NCBI GenBank assembly: GCA_903831935.1
Contig: CAIKZP010000053.1
Span: 1-64,000 of the forward strand
Direction of reading: 5' to 3'
Length of the DNA: 64,000 nt
Source: an uncultured Bacteroidota bacterium
Lineage (GTDB): Bacteria; Bacteroidota; Bacteroidia; Chitinophagales; Chitinophagaceae
This document shows, in pieces, positions 44,989-54,405 of the stretch (position 1 is its first letter; every line of letters begins with the position of its first letter). The notes beneath the pieces are model-generated. The model saw only the letters and a program-made list of their open reading frames with translations, did not search any database and was not told where the DNA came from. The position numbers and the translations under genes are program-made.

Positions 44989-46014
44989 TTATAAAGCCAC
45001 TTGATTAATTTGAATACCCAAACCAGCAGGTCCTAAAATTTGAACTTTACCAAAGTCAAATTCAATTCCTGTTGCAAGGTCTTCCGATAATAGTAATGGA
45101 CCATCCATATCAACCAAGTCTAATTGAGGCAAAAAATTAGCCACTGCTGCTGCGCCAATAGTAGACTCATTCATGCTGCCCATCATTACTTTTAAACCCA
45201 ATGACCTTGCTTCTGTAATCATGCGTTTTGCAGGTGTTAAACCGCTACATTTGGTTAGTTTGATATTTATTCCATGAAAATGATCTTTACAACGAAGCAC
45301 ATCTTGTTCAAATACACAACTTTCATCGGCATATAATGGAATCGATGATTGAGCGTATAATATTTTCATTCCCTCCCAATTGTCTTTTGCTAGAGGCTGT
45401 TCAATCATTTCAATGCCTAATGCCGCTAATTGGGGAATTTTTTCTAGTGCCTCTTCAAGTGTCCAACCAGCGTTGGCATCAACCCTTAATGGCACAGTTG
45501 TTTGAGCCCGCAATGCTTTTACAATGGCTATATCTTGGTCGGTACCTAATTTTATTTTATATACTGGCCATGGCGTTTCTTGCATTTTTGCTACCATTTT
45601 TTCAATAGAATCAATCCCTATGGTATAATCAGAAACGGGTGTTTCATTCCAAGGAGTATTCCATAATTCATAGAGTTTTTTACCCTTCATTTTACCAAAT
45701 AAATCCCAGGCAGCCATATCCAAAGCGCAAACCAGAAAAGGATTTTGAGGAAATAAATGGTGTAGATAATGCCAGTATCTTTCAGGATCTATCAGTGCAA
45801 ATTTTTCAACGAGGTTTTTTTTTGATAGCAAATCTGCTACCATCTTTTCAACAGTAATATCGTAATAAACAATGGCTGGCGCTTCGCCAAATCCAACAAA
45901 ATCTCCAATTGATAAAGAAACAATTAAAGAAGGTTGGTGTGTTTTTGTTCTGCCATTTGAAATAGTAAATGGATATTTAAAAGGCAATTCTTTTTGCCAA
46001 TAATTCAACTTCAT
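44989..46014 (-). CDS. Dipeptide epimerase (L-Ala-D/L-Glu type)
   Basis: A 341-residue enolase-superfamily enzyme. The catalytic Lys pair is Lys153/Lys155 ('YKIKLG') with Lys252 ('INIKLTK'); metal ligands are Asp179 ('RVDAN'), Glu205 ('IEQP') and Asp230 ('ADES'). The C-terminal 'DMDGP' (DxD) is the mark of dipeptide epimerases. The likely reaction is epimerisation of L-Ala-D-Glu from peptidoglycan turnover; other dipeptides are possible. Confidence 0.87.
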   Translation of the reverse strand: MKLNYWQKELPFKYPFTISNGRTKTHQPSLIVSLSIGDFVGFGEAPAIVYYDITVEKMVADLLSKKNLVEKFALIDPERYWHYLHHLFPQNPFLVCALDMAAWDLFGKMKGKKLYELWNTPWNETPVSDYTIGIDSIEKMVAKMQETPWPVYKIKLGTDQDIAIVKALRAQTTVPLRVDANAGWTLEEALEKIPQLAALGIEMIEQPLAKDNWEGMKILYAQSSIPLYADESCVFEQDVLRCKDHFHGINIKLTKCSGLTPAKRMITEARSLGLKVMMGSMNESTIGAAAVANFLPQLDLVDMDGPLLLSEDLATGIEFDFGKVQILGPAGLGIQINQVAL

Positions 46015-46076
46015 TGCTGTACTATTTAGTATCTAATTTTTAAAAGTACAACCATCAGCAGAAAAAAAGTGAATTA

Positions 46077-48845
46077 TTATCTACCACTGGTTTTAATGGC
46101 ATCAGCAAATGTTTCATTAAAAGCAGTGGATGCAATTAATGCTTCTAAACTAATATGCATTCTATAGCGCCAGTAATGCTGCGGATTGGCAGGAATATTA
46201 ATTCTTTCGTCATTAGGATTTTCTCTGCGCAAACTATTGTCAATTCCTAGTATATCTTGAATTTGAAACACACTCCACATGGCTGGTGAATTCAAATGTT
46301 GCAATACGATGGCTTTATTAATCCAGGCATCGCAATACATTGGCGCTTCGCCCCATTGACCAAGTTCATCATTATAAAATTGCTGCGTAATGTTGCTATC
46401 TTCTTCCCACCAACCACGAATAGTACTCATATCATGCGTTGACGGAGTTACCACACTCAAATATGGGGCATCGTTCGGGTGAAAAAATTGTTTGTGTGGA
46501 TTTTTAGGCATCCGTTGAATTTCTAAACTTAATAGCCCCAACTGACGCATCACATCTGGCACACAGGTTGGCACCATTCCAAGGTCTTCGCCACACACCA
46601 ACATATTTGTTACACGCTTTAGTGCAGGTAATTTTTGCAATGCTTCTTGCATCCAAAAATCATCTTGACGACCAAAGAAATAGTTCACATATAAATCCTT
46701 TAATTGCACTTGCGTATTTTCGTCTAAGTCTCTAAAAGAACTAGTACTCTCCATATTAAATCTAAAGTAAAATTCCTGCGCTAGCGAGCCTGGCACTTCA
46801 AATAAAATAACATTAGAAAGTAAATCGTATAATCCTTGTTTTATTTTTTGATTGTGTAAAGAATTTTCTAATGACTGAAAATGCTTTTCCACCAATCGTT
46901 GTGTTGCAAATGCAGGTTTCAATTGATAGCCATTAATACCATCAAGTTCTAAATAGTCTAATTTAACTGTTTCGTTATCGTATCCAAAAACACTCCACAA
47001 TACATTTTCTGTAATATAAGGTTTGGTATACCTATGGAAATCAAACCAAATTGCTTGGCTATTGAATTCATTAATATGTACTGGTATTGAAGGAACAAAA
47101 TATCCCATAATACCTTCTACCGCATTTACAGGAATACTCCAAATTCTAAAAAATCCAAGAATATGGTCAATTCTAAAGGCATCAAAATAGTCACTCATTT
47201 GAGCAAAACGTTGCTTCCACCAAGCAAATCCATTTTCCTTCATCTTTTGCCAGTTATAGGTGGGGAATCCCCAATTCTGACCCTTCACTGCAAATCCATC
47301 TGGAGGAGCCCCTGCTTGCAATTCCATATGATACAATTCTGGATGTTGCCAAGCATCCGCACCATATCTATAAATTCCAATTGGAATATCTCCTTTTAAA
47401 ATAATGCCATTTTCGTGGGCATATTGGGTTGCTGCTTTTAATTGAAGGTGTAACTGGTATTGAATAAAATAATGGAAAACGATGGTATCATATGCAACAG
47501 ATCCCATAGCGGTCAATTCGTTAATCTCCGCTATTTTGTACTGTTGAAATTTGGGCCATTGGTTAAAATCGGCAGTGCCATACAAATCACGCAAATAACA
47601 GAAAACAGCATAAGGTTCTAACCAGTGTTTGTTCTGTAAAAAATATTGGTGAAAATTGGTATCTGTTAAAAATGCTTTTTTCTTTTTGTCAAAAACCTTA
47701 CGAATAAATTGAATTTTTTCTTTGGTAACTATCTCATAGTCTACCACATCTAATTCATTCAATTGTTTGAAATTCAATTTTAAATTAACTAACTCTTTTT
47801 CTAATGCAGCATCAACTAGTAAGTCTAAATTTAAATACATAGGATGTAGTGCAAATGCAGAGATAGCAGCATAAGGATATGAATCCGTCCAAGTATGTGT
47901 AGCGGTTGTATCATTAACAGGAAGAATTTGAATCAGCTTCAATCCTACTTTCTTCGACCAGTCAACCAATAATTTCAAATCATTAAATTCACCTACACCA
48001 AAACTTTGTTCACTGCGCAAACTAAATACAGGAATTGCTACACCAGCACCTTTCCAACTTAAATTTGGCAGCACCATAAATCCATCGTGCAGAATTGTTT
48101 GTTGTAGTTTTTGGGCAGGTTCGTATAAAATTCTGTTATTCCCTTGCTCAAATTGAACAAAGGTTTTTTGTATGGTATCATATACGCCATACTTATATGC
48201 AATGGGAAATAAATCGGCAGATAAATCTAAAGGAACAGCATAATAATCATCTCCCTCATTTCTACTCATTAGTACTGGACTGTCTGTTTTCCATTTTGAA
48301 AGTGTTTTACAACTCCCTATTAAACAAACCGTTTGACCTTTTGGCAACAACGGTGTTTTAACCTTAAAAAAATGGGTTGTTTTATTGGGCAGTGATACTT
48401 CAACTGCTGTATGATTTGCCTTTAATAATACTTGTACAAATGGCTCTGTATAAAAAGCATTTTCATAAAATCCTGCATAATTCCAAGCATCAACTGTGGT
48501 AATATTTGGGGAATTAATAAAAGCTGGATCTAATACTTTGTTATCGCCAGACTCAAAATTCCACACCCCATTGGCATTGCGTAAAATATATTGGTAATGT
48601 ATTGGTTCATTTAAGTCTTTATCTGCAGAAAAATCAATTTCAACCGACCAAAAACTGTCATTATCGTATTGCATGGCAACCGCCTTATCAGGATTGCCGC
48701 TACCCAATAATGGGTGATTTCCTGAAATAAAAAGTTCCTGACCATAAACTGTATGAAAGCGCAATTGAAACCGTACAACTTGAATGGATGTATTAGGAAT
48801 CAGTAATTTTGAATTGATTTCAGGCTGTTTTCGTACAATCGTCAT
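46077..48845 (-). CDS. malQ: 4-alpha-glucanotransferase with two CBM20 domains
   Basis: A 922-residue protein: two N-terminal starch-binding CBM20 domains (about 15-125 and 150-255; 'QELFISGNHPLLGSGN', 'QTVCLIGSCKTLSKWKT') and a GH77 glucanotransferase domain from about 265. Catalytic blocks: 'FRIDHILGFFRIW' (nucleophile Asp), 'CGEDLGMVPTCVP' (acid/base Glu), 'TPSTHDMSTIRGWWE'. The layout is like plant DPE2, which uses maltose. The ATG at 48845 is preferred over a TTG five codons upstream (48860). Cytoplasmic, no signal peptide. Confidence 0.9.
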   Translation of the reverse strand: MTIVRKQPEINSKLLIPNTSIQVVRFQLRFHTVYGQELFISGNHPLLGSGNPDKAVAMQYDNDSFWSVEIDFSADKDLNEPIHYQYILRNANGVWNFESGDNKVLDPAFINSPNITTVDAWNYAGFYENAFYTEPFVQVLLKANHTAVEVSLPNKTTHFFKVKTPLLPKGQTVCLIGSCKTLSKWKTDSPVLMSRNEGDDYYAVPLDLSADLFPIAYKYGVYDTIQKTFVQFEQGNNRILYEPAQKLQQTILHDGFMVLPNLSWKGAGVAIPVFSLRSEQSFGVGEFNDLKLLVDWSKKVGLKLIQILPVNDTTATHTWTDSYPYAAISAFALHPMYLNLDLLVDAALEKELVNLKLNFKQLNELDVVDYEIVTKEKIQFIRKVFDKKKKAFLTDTNFHQYFLQNKHWLEPYAVFCYLRDLYGTADFNQWPKFQQYKIAEINELTAMGSVAYDTIVFHYFIQYQLHLQLKAATQYAHENGIILKGDIPIGIYRYGADAWQHPELYHMELQAGAPPDGFAVKGQNWGFPTYNWQKMKENGFAWWKQRFAQMSDYFDAFRIDHILGFFRIWSIPVNAVEGIMGYFVPSIPVHINEFNSQAIWFDFHRYTKPYITENVLWSVFGYDNETVKLDYLELDGINGYQLKPAFATQRLVEKHFQSLENSLHNQKIKQGLYDLLSNVILFEVPGSLAQEFYFRFNMESTSSFRDLDENTQVQLKDLYVNYFFGRQDDFWMQEALQKLPALKRVTNMLVCGEDLGMVPTCVPDVMRQLGLLSLEIQRMPKNPHKQFFHPNDAPYLSVVTPSTHDMSTIRGWWEEDSNITQQFYNDELGQWGEAPMYCDAWINKAIVLQHLNSPAMWSVFQIQDILGIDNSLRRENPNDERINIPANPQHYWRYRMHISLEALIASTAFNETFADAIKTSGR

Positions 48846-49023
48846 ATGTTCCGTATCCAAGGTCCTCGTTTTAATAACGTAAAAATAAATAAAACAATGT
48901 GTAATTCAAACACAATAAATAAAAGAGTTGTAATTATTTTCAAATTATACCCGTTTCTATCCAATTTCAGAACCTAATAATCGTTTTAGTTTAGGATATT
49001 GCAACAAAACCAGCAAGACGTAC

Positions 49024-49497
49024 ATGCAAAAAGGGCATCAATTACACATATATACAGACGGATCGTCGAGGGGAAATCCCGGACCTGGTGGCTATGGCGC
49101 CCTATTAATTTGGGGAGATATTAAAAAAGAATTGTCTGGTGGATATCGTTTAACCACCAACAATCGAATGGAATTAATGGGCGTAATTATGGCATTAGAA
49201 TCGCTCACTAAAGAAGACATTTCATTAACCATTTACACTGATAGTCAATACATTGTAAACTCTGTTGAGAAAAAATGGTTAGATAACTGGATACGCACAG
49301 ATTTCAAAGGTGGCAAAAAAAATAAAGACCTTTGGTTGCACTACCATCGATTGTCGAAAAAATTCAAGATCCGTTTTGTATGGGTGAAAGGACATGCCAA
49401 TAATGCCATGAATAACCGATGCGATGAACTAGCCACAACAGCAGCAGATGGCAAGCACCTTCTAACAGATACAGGCTATGAAAATGAGCATTCTTAA
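49024..49497 (+). CDS. rnhA: Ribonuclease HI
   Basis: A 157-residue RNase HI that degrades RNA in RNA-DNA hybrids. Catalytic residues are Asp12 ('YTDGSSRGNPGPGG'), Glu50 ('NRMELMG'), Asp73 ('YTDSQYIVN'), His124 ('KGHANN') and Asp134 ('CDELA'). Full length. Stands alone on the plus strand. Confidence 0.95.
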   Translation: MQKGHQLHIYTDGSSRGNPGPGGYGALLIWGDIKKELSGGYRLTTNNRMELMGVIMALESLTKEDISLTIYTDSQYIVNSVEKKWLDNWIRTDFKGGKKNKDLWLHYHRLSKKFKIRFVWVKGHANNAMNNRCDELATTAADGKHLLTDTGYENEHS

Positions 49498-49522
49498 GTA
49501 TTAAATGAACCCTGTGCTTGAA

Positions 49523-50089
49523 TTAAGCTATTTGACTAGTTTGGGTACTTGTTTTTGTAAGCATAGAATACCCTCCAAATAATAAAGCACCAAACACAAC
49601 TGTACTTATTAAGCTGTTTTGATAAAAAGGCAAACCATCTGCTAAACATTGTACCAAGCCTGTAAATGTTCTAGGACGTTGGTATCCACCATTGCCAAAC
49701 CAAACAATTGTATTTGATACGAAGAAAAAAGCAGTTGGCGCACTAACACTGGCTAATAACAGTTTTGCAATTTTACCATCGCTTATTAAAAAGCCAATTA
49801 AGGTAATAGAACCAATTAAAATATAGTTCAGTAATTGTCCGCTATAAAATCCGGCAATTTGGGTATATCCATTGGTATAAAGTACTTGATATATTACATC
49901 AGATATAAACATAGATAACAATGGTAAAATAAATGCCCATTTTTTATTCTTCATAAAAAATGCACCGCCAAACAAAGCCATTGCAATTTGAGGAGCAAAC
50001 CCTGGAGGACGATTTGGTAAAACCCTATAGATAGATGCTACTAACACAAAAAGGCCAAGAGAGATTAAAACGTTTTTATTAATTTTCAT
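49523..50089 (-). CDS. DUF6580 family membrane protein
   Basis: A 188-residue protein with about five membrane helices ('NVLISLGLFVLVASIYR', 'WAFILPLLSMFISDVIYQ', 'LLNYILIGSITLIGFL', 'SLISTVVFGALLFGG'). 'RVLPNRPPGFAPQIAMALFGG' is the typical DUF6580 opening; the family is proposed to resemble ECF-type substrate carriers. Substrate unknown. A TATTTTTG -7-like box lies upstream (about 50110-50117). Confidence 0.75.
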   Translation of the reverse strand: MKINKNVLISLGLFVLVASIYRVLPNRPPGFAPQIAMALFGGAFFMKNKKWAFILPLLSMFISDVIYQVLYTNGYTQIAGFYSGQLLNYILIGSITLIGFLISDGKIAKLLLASVSAPTAFFFVSNTIVWFGNGGYQRPRTFTGLVQCLADGLPFYQNSLISTVVFGALLFGGYSMLTKTSTQTSQIA

Positions 50090-50173
50090 TATTTCTAAAT
50101 TTCAAAACAAAAATAGGCGAAAAAACTTTTTCGAAAATCAATTTTCTCAGTATGTGAAGAAAGGGGGTAAAAG

Positions 50174-51373
50174 CTATACAAAAGCCTTAAACAAAGTACA
50201 GTTTCCAGACGATTCTAGGCTATATACTGCATCTGGTAACAAACAAATCGCTTCTCCCCTTTTTAAAACAATACTATTATTTAATATCGCCCCACCAGCC
50301 GTTACAATAATTATCTCTAATCCTTCGGCTGTATTGGTATAGGCTCTTTTACCAACTAATTCTATTTTACTAATAGCAAAATCAGGCACGGGGCAAGGAT
50401 ATAACTTTTCGCCGATTCTTATTTCATTCCCCTTCAAAATATTAGGCACAATTCCTTCAAAAAGCGTGTGCTTTAATAATTCTGGCACATCAATATGCTT
50501 GGGCGTCAAGCCACCTCTGAGTACATTATCACTATTAGCCATTAGTTCAATGTTCTGACCTTCTAAATATGCATGCGGCAAACCTGCACCTTGAAACACC
50601 CCTTCGCCAGCTTGCACATTAACTATATTAAAAAAGTAAATAGAAAACACACCACGGTCTATATCAACTATTTGATCAACATCTTCAAACAATTGCGCCA
50701 CCCACCAACCAGGATCGGACTTAGTTAAATCTCCATCCTTTTTTTGACGAATCACACGTTTCACTACGCTCATTAAAAAGCTATTTACTTCTTGCTGCGC
50801 TAATTCCATTACAAATTGATACAGTCCCTGGTAGCCATCCATTTTAAATAATGGCAATAAAATATTAAACTCTTGCACATCGGCAAGTGTTTTTTCTAGC
50901 AGGTTTTTTTCTTTGAAACCGTGTAATAACCAAAAATCACTCAGCGCTACCATCACTTCTGGTTTGTGATTTCGGTCTTTATAATTTCTATTCGGTGCAT
51001 TAATTGGTATACCAGCCGCTTCTTCTTTGTCAAAACCCTTTTCGGCTTCCTCTTTAGTTGGATGCACTTGAATAGACAGCATTTGCTTTACATCCAATAC
51101 TTTTAATAAGTAGGGCAATTCGCCAAATCGATCATAGACCGCTTTCGTCAATACCGTTTCGGGGTCTTTATTTATGATATCAATCAATGAAATTGGCCCA
51201 TCATTCGTTTCTAAAATGGCACTTGCCATCGGATGAGCGCCCATCCAATATTCTGCAAAAGGTTTATCATTTGTGTTTTCAACCCCTAATAAGTCTGGAA
51301 TAAAGGTGTTTCCACCCCAGGCATAGTGTTGAATAACGCCGTTTAGTTTGAATATTTTGTTGGATGTTGACAT
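50174..51373 (-). CDS. manA: Class I mannose-6-phosphate isomerase
   Basis: A 399-residue zinc-dependent isomerase that interconverts mannose-6-P and fructose-6-P. Zinc-binding blocks are 'IQVHPTKEEAEKGF' and 'NHKPEVMVAL', then 'GAGLPHAYLEGQNIELMANSD' in outline, which matches the type I signature. The C-terminal cupin-like end ('RGEAICLLPDAVYSLE') is present. Single gene on the minus strand. Confidence 0.93.
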   Translation of the reverse strand: MSTSNKIFKLNGVIQHYAWGGNTFIPDLLGVENTNDKPFAEYWMGAHPMASAILETNDGPISLIDIINKDPETVLTKAVYDRFGELPYLLKVLDVKQMLSIQVHPTKEEAEKGFDKEEAAGIPINAPNRNYKDRNHKPEVMVALSDFWLLHGFKEKNLLEKTLADVQEFNILLPLFKMDGYQGLYQFVMELAQQEVNSFLMSVVKRVIRQKKDGDLTKSDPGWWVAQLFEDVDQIVDIDRGVFSIYFFNIVNVQAGEGVFQGAGLPHAYLEGQNIELMANSDNVLRGGLTPKHIDVPELLKHTLFEGIVPNILKGNEIRIGEKLYPCPVPDFAISKIELVGKRAYTNTAEGLEIIIVTAGGAILNNSIVLKRGEAICLLPDAVYSLESSGNCTLFKAFV

Positions 51374-51427
51374 TCGTAAACATTTATGTTGTTCAATAAC
51401 GTAGTTGTTAGCAAAATCTTGTGCTAA

Positions 51428-51814
51428 ATGAGTGATAAATTATTTCCACACAAAAATATTGCGCTAAATCAAGCAACCGGAAAAAAAGGCGAACAGATTG
51501 CCGCAAGTTTTTTAATAGACAATGGATACGAAATTCAAGAAAAAAACTGGCGTCACCACCATTTAGAAGTTGATATTATTGCTTCTAAAAATGGGCGTTT
51601 GCATATTGTTGAAGTTAAAACAAGAAATTCAACAAGGTATGGCCATCCCGAAGAAAGTATCACAAAAAACAAAATGAAATTCCTTAAAAATGCAGCAGAA
51701 GCATACCAATATCAACACAAACAATGGCTATACCTTCAATTCGATGTGATAGCCATTACGCTGATTAGTGATATTGAAACAGAAATTTTTTTAATTGAAG
51801 ACGTTTACTTTTAA
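51428..51814 (+). CDS. YraN-family (UPF0102) protein
   Basis: A 128-residue protein with the nuclease-like fold signature of UPF0102: 'GKKGEQIAASFLIDNGYEI', 'EVDIIASKNGRLHIVEVKTR' (Asp, then ExK) and 'KMKFLKNAAEAYQ'. These match endonuclease-like (PD-(D/E)xK) core residues. The exact substrate is unknown. The stop lies five bases before the convergent cysteine-cluster gene. Confidence 0.88.
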   Translation: MSDKLFPHKNIALNQATGKKGEQIAASFLIDNGYEIQEKNWRHHHLEVDIIASKNGRLHIVEVKTRNSTRYGHPEESITKNKMKFLKNAAEAYQYQHKQWLYLQFDVIAITLISDIETEIFLIEDVYF

Positions 51815-51819
51815 GCTGC

Positions 51820-52338
51820 TTATTTATGCTTTACCGCCTTCACTCCTTGTTCCATCATCTTTTCAACCATTTTATAGGTAGCAGGGCAATAACTAATATT
51901 TTGTTGGTGTACATGAATATATTCCACCATTTTCTTTTTCTTTAAATAAGGGAACCCTGCGCAATCAGCAGGTCGAAACTCGTAAATACTACACATGTTT
52001 GTGCCTAAATTCAAAAACTGACAAGGCTGTTTTTTATTCACCCAGTCTTTGTCTTTTTTATCGAAGTCTAACCATTTGTCTTTAAAGTCTGCTACACTCA
52101 TTTCTACGTGTGCAGCAATACGTTTAATATCGGCTGTTGTAAAGGTTGGTGTCATTGATTTGCAACAATTGGCACAACTTAAACAGTCTACTTCTTGCCA
52201 AACTTCATCTGAAATCTTTGATGCAGTTGCATCTAGTTTAAGGGGTGGATTTTTTTCTATTTTTCCTAAATATGCTTTAAACGACTTTTGATTGTGTCGA
52301 ACTTTTTGCTTGAAGGAACGCATATTCACTTGCATCAT
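51820..52338 (-). CDS. YkgJ-family cysteine-cluster protein (second copy)
   Basis: A 172-residue member of the same family as the gene at 6442. The cluster is 'CLSCANCCK' near residue 54, with more cysteines in 'KKQPCQFLNLGTNMCSIYEF' and 'PADCAGFP'. The N-terminus has three Met (1, 2 and 6) as possible starts; the sequence does not decide among them. Function unknown; metal binding is expected. It and the 6442 copy are well diverged outside the cysteines, so they are not a recent duplication. Confidence 0.83.
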   Translation of the reverse strand: MMQVNMRSFKQKVRHNQKSFKAYLGKIEKNPPLKLDATASKISDEVWQEVDCLSCANCCKSMTPTFTTADIKRIAAHVEMSVADFKDKWLDFDKKDKDWVNKKQPCQFLNLGTNMCSIYEFRPADCAGFPYLKKKKMVEYIHVHQQNISYCPATYKMVEKMMEQGVKAVKHK

Positions 52339-52467
52339 ACCATTCTTTTTTTATATAAGAGACAGCGAATGTAAGGATTCAATTCTAAAAACAAACAGAA
52401 CTAAAAAACAGAATTAACTAAGTTCCCCTTTATTCTTAATTTTAATCAATAGCCTAAAAGCATATTT

Positions 52468-53388
52468 ATGGCTAGTTTAATAAATTATATGTGGGAATCG
52501 TACAAGAAAGGATATAAAGCTTACCTGCAATTGGAGCGCTCTTTAAGCGACCATTCGGTAGAGGCTTACTTGCACGATGTAGAAAAACTAACCGAATTTT
52601 TATTGCACGAAAATTTGCTCAAATCCCCGTCTGAATTAGATTTGAAGTCGTTACAACAATTTGTAAAATGGATTGGAGAATTGGGAATGACAGAAACTTC
52701 ACAATCAAGAATCATTTCAGGCATACGTAGTTTTTATAAATATTGTTTGATTGAGCAGATCTGTGTTTCAGATCCTTCTTTATTATTAGAAGCACCTAAA
52801 ACAAAAAGGAAATTACCAGATACGCTAAGCTTTAACGAGATTGAAAAATTAATTGCTCAGGTAGATCAATCCACCGCAGAAGGTGTTAGAAACAAAGCTA
52901 TTTTAGAAACCATGTATAGTTGTGGTTTGCGGGTAACAGAATTGATTCAATTGAAACTCTCTAGTTTTTATCCAGACCTTGGATTTATTAGAGTTACCGG
53001 AAAGGGCAATAAAGAAAGACTAGTGCCCATAGGTACTGATGCTATAAAATTTATAAAAATTTATAAAGAAAATGTTCGGGTGCACCAAGGCATTCAAAAC
53101 GGATTTGAAGACATTATTTTCTTAAATAGACGAGGCAAAGGACTTAGCAGGGTAATGATTTTTTATATTATTAAAGACTTAGTTTTAAAAGCCGAGATAC
53201 ACAAAACGGTATCGCCACATACTTTCAGACATTCTTTTGCAACTCATTTGGTAGAAGGCGGAGCAGACCTAAGAGCAGTTCAAGAAATGCTTGGCCATGA
53301 AAGCATCACCACTACTGAAATATATACCCATTTAGACAGGGATTTTTTAAGAGACACCCTACAACGTTTCCATCCAGCATTCAAATAA
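52468..53388 (+). CDS. xerD: Site-specific tyrosine recombinase XerD
   Basis: A 306-residue Xer recombinase that resolves chromosome dimers at dif. Catalytic residues: Arg155 ('CGLRVTEL'), Lys179, His251 and Arg254 ('HTFRHSFATH'), His277 ('LGHESITTTEIYTHL'), Tyr286. An internal Met (residue 8, 'MWESYKKGYKAYLQLERSLS') at 52489 may be the true start, as relatives often begin there. The N-terminal core-binding domain is complete. No dif site was sought in detail; none was noticed nearby. Confidence 0.92.
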   Translation: MASLINYMWESYKKGYKAYLQLERSLSDHSVEAYLHDVEKLTEFLLHENLLKSPSELDLKSLQQFVKWIGELGMTETSQSRIISGIRSFYKYCLIEQICVSDPSLLLEAPKTKRKLPDTLSFNEIEKLIAQVDQSTAEGVRNKAILETMYSCGLRVTELIQLKLSSFYPDLGFIRVTGKGNKERLVPIGTDAIKFIKIYKENVRVHQGIQNGFEDIIFLNRRGKGLSRVMIFYIIKDLVLKAEIHKTVSPHTFRHSFATHLVEGGADLRAVQEMLGHESITTTEIYTHLDRDFLRDTLQRFHPAFK

Positions 53389-53481
53389 TTACAGGTATCA
53401 CAAATTTTAATGAAATTCTTGAAAATGATTGGCAATAACAAATGCATGCATTAGGTTTGTTATACTAAACAAAGAACCTAT

Positions 53482-54324
53482 ATGAAAAAAATTTTATTAT
53501 TAGCTGGTATAGCTATAACTGCTTTAACACAAGCACAAATTAAAGTACCCGCTCCTAGTTCCACCCAAACCATTGTTCAAGATTTTGGCGCAGGAAAAAT
53601 TGAATTAACTTATTCTCGTCCAAATATTAAAGGAAGGAGTTTACTTAAAACAAATTCCGACTTAGCACCATTAGATAAATTATGGCGCTTAGGTGCAAAT
53701 GCTGCCACTAAAATTAAGTTTACCGACAATGTTACCATGGGCGGCAAATTATTAGATACAGGCGTTTATGTGGTTTATGCTATTCCTGGAAAAGACTATT
53801 GGGACATTATCTTAAACAAAGGATTAACCAATTGGGGAACCGATGGATATAAAGAAAGCGAAGACGTAGTTCGTATTAAAGTGACGTCCAACAAAACAAG
53901 CCCTGCTTATGAAACCTTAACCATGCAATTTGCAGCGATTCAACCAGAATCTTGTGAGTTACATATAATGTGGGGCAATACTGCGATTGCAGTTCCTATT
54001 AGCACCAATATTAGAACCCGCTTACGTGCACAAATAGAAAAAGATTTAAATGCAGATAATGTAAAACCTAGTGCTTATCAAGCAGCTGCAACATTTTTCT
54101 TAGAGTGGGATAAAGATTTAGACAAAGCATTGGCAAATGCAAAAAAAGCAACCGCTGCAAATCCTAAAGCTTTTTATTTGTATTTATTACAAGCTAAAAT
54201 AGAAAAAGAAGCTGGCGATAAAATGGCTGCAAAAATCAGTGCTCAAAAATGTATTGACCTTGCAATTATTGCAAAAAATGATGACTATGTTAAACAAGCA
54301 AACGACTTAATTAAAAAGTTGTAA
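53482..54324 (+). CDS. DUF2911 domain-containing exported protein
   Basis: A 280-residue protein with a signal peptide ending near residue 19 ('ITALTQAQ'). The core, 'LTYSRPNIKGRSLLK' and 'LWRLGANAATKIKFTDNV', is the DUF2911 signature. The C-terminal third reads like alpha-helical repeats ('KDLDKALANAKKATAANPKAFY'-type, TPR-like). Function unknown. A strong bidirectional hairpin (54345-54384) follows. Confidence 0.83.
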   Translation: MKKILLLAGIAITALTQAQIKVPAPSSTQTIVQDFGAGKIELTYSRPNIKGRSLLKTNSDLAPLDKLWRLGANAATKIKFTDNVTMGGKLLDTGVYVVYAIPGKDYWDIILNKGLTNWGTDGYKESEDVVRIKVTSNKTSPAYETLTMQFAAIQPESCELHIMWGNTAIAVPISTNIRTRLRAQIEKDLNADNVKPSAYQAAATFFLEWDKDLDKALANAKKATAANPKAFYLYLLQAKIEKEAGDKMAAKISAQKCIDLAIIAKNDDYVKQANDLIKKL

Positions 54325-54344
54325 TTACTTGTAGATTTACCTAA

Positions 54345-54384
54345 TAAAATAGGCTGTTTCGAACTAACGAAACAGCCTATTTTA
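54345..54384. terminator. Bidirectional 17-bp hairpin terminator
   Basis: A perfect 17-bp stem (54345-54361 and 54368-54384) with a six-base loop lies between the convergent DUF2911 and alpha-oxoamine synthase genes. Both arms end in A/T runs, so it can serve both strands. Confidence 0.88.
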
Positions 54385-54405
54385 TTTTAATTAATTGCGC
54401 TTTTA

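Noticed and set aside
49523..51373. Frames at 50154-50342 and others between DUF6580 and manA
   Set aside because: They are antisense to the 3' end of manA and show no gene features.
52468..53388. XerD as a mobile-element integrase
   Set aside because: Length, motif set and Bacteroidota-like N-terminus match the housekeeping recombinase; there is no tRNA or att duplication beside it.
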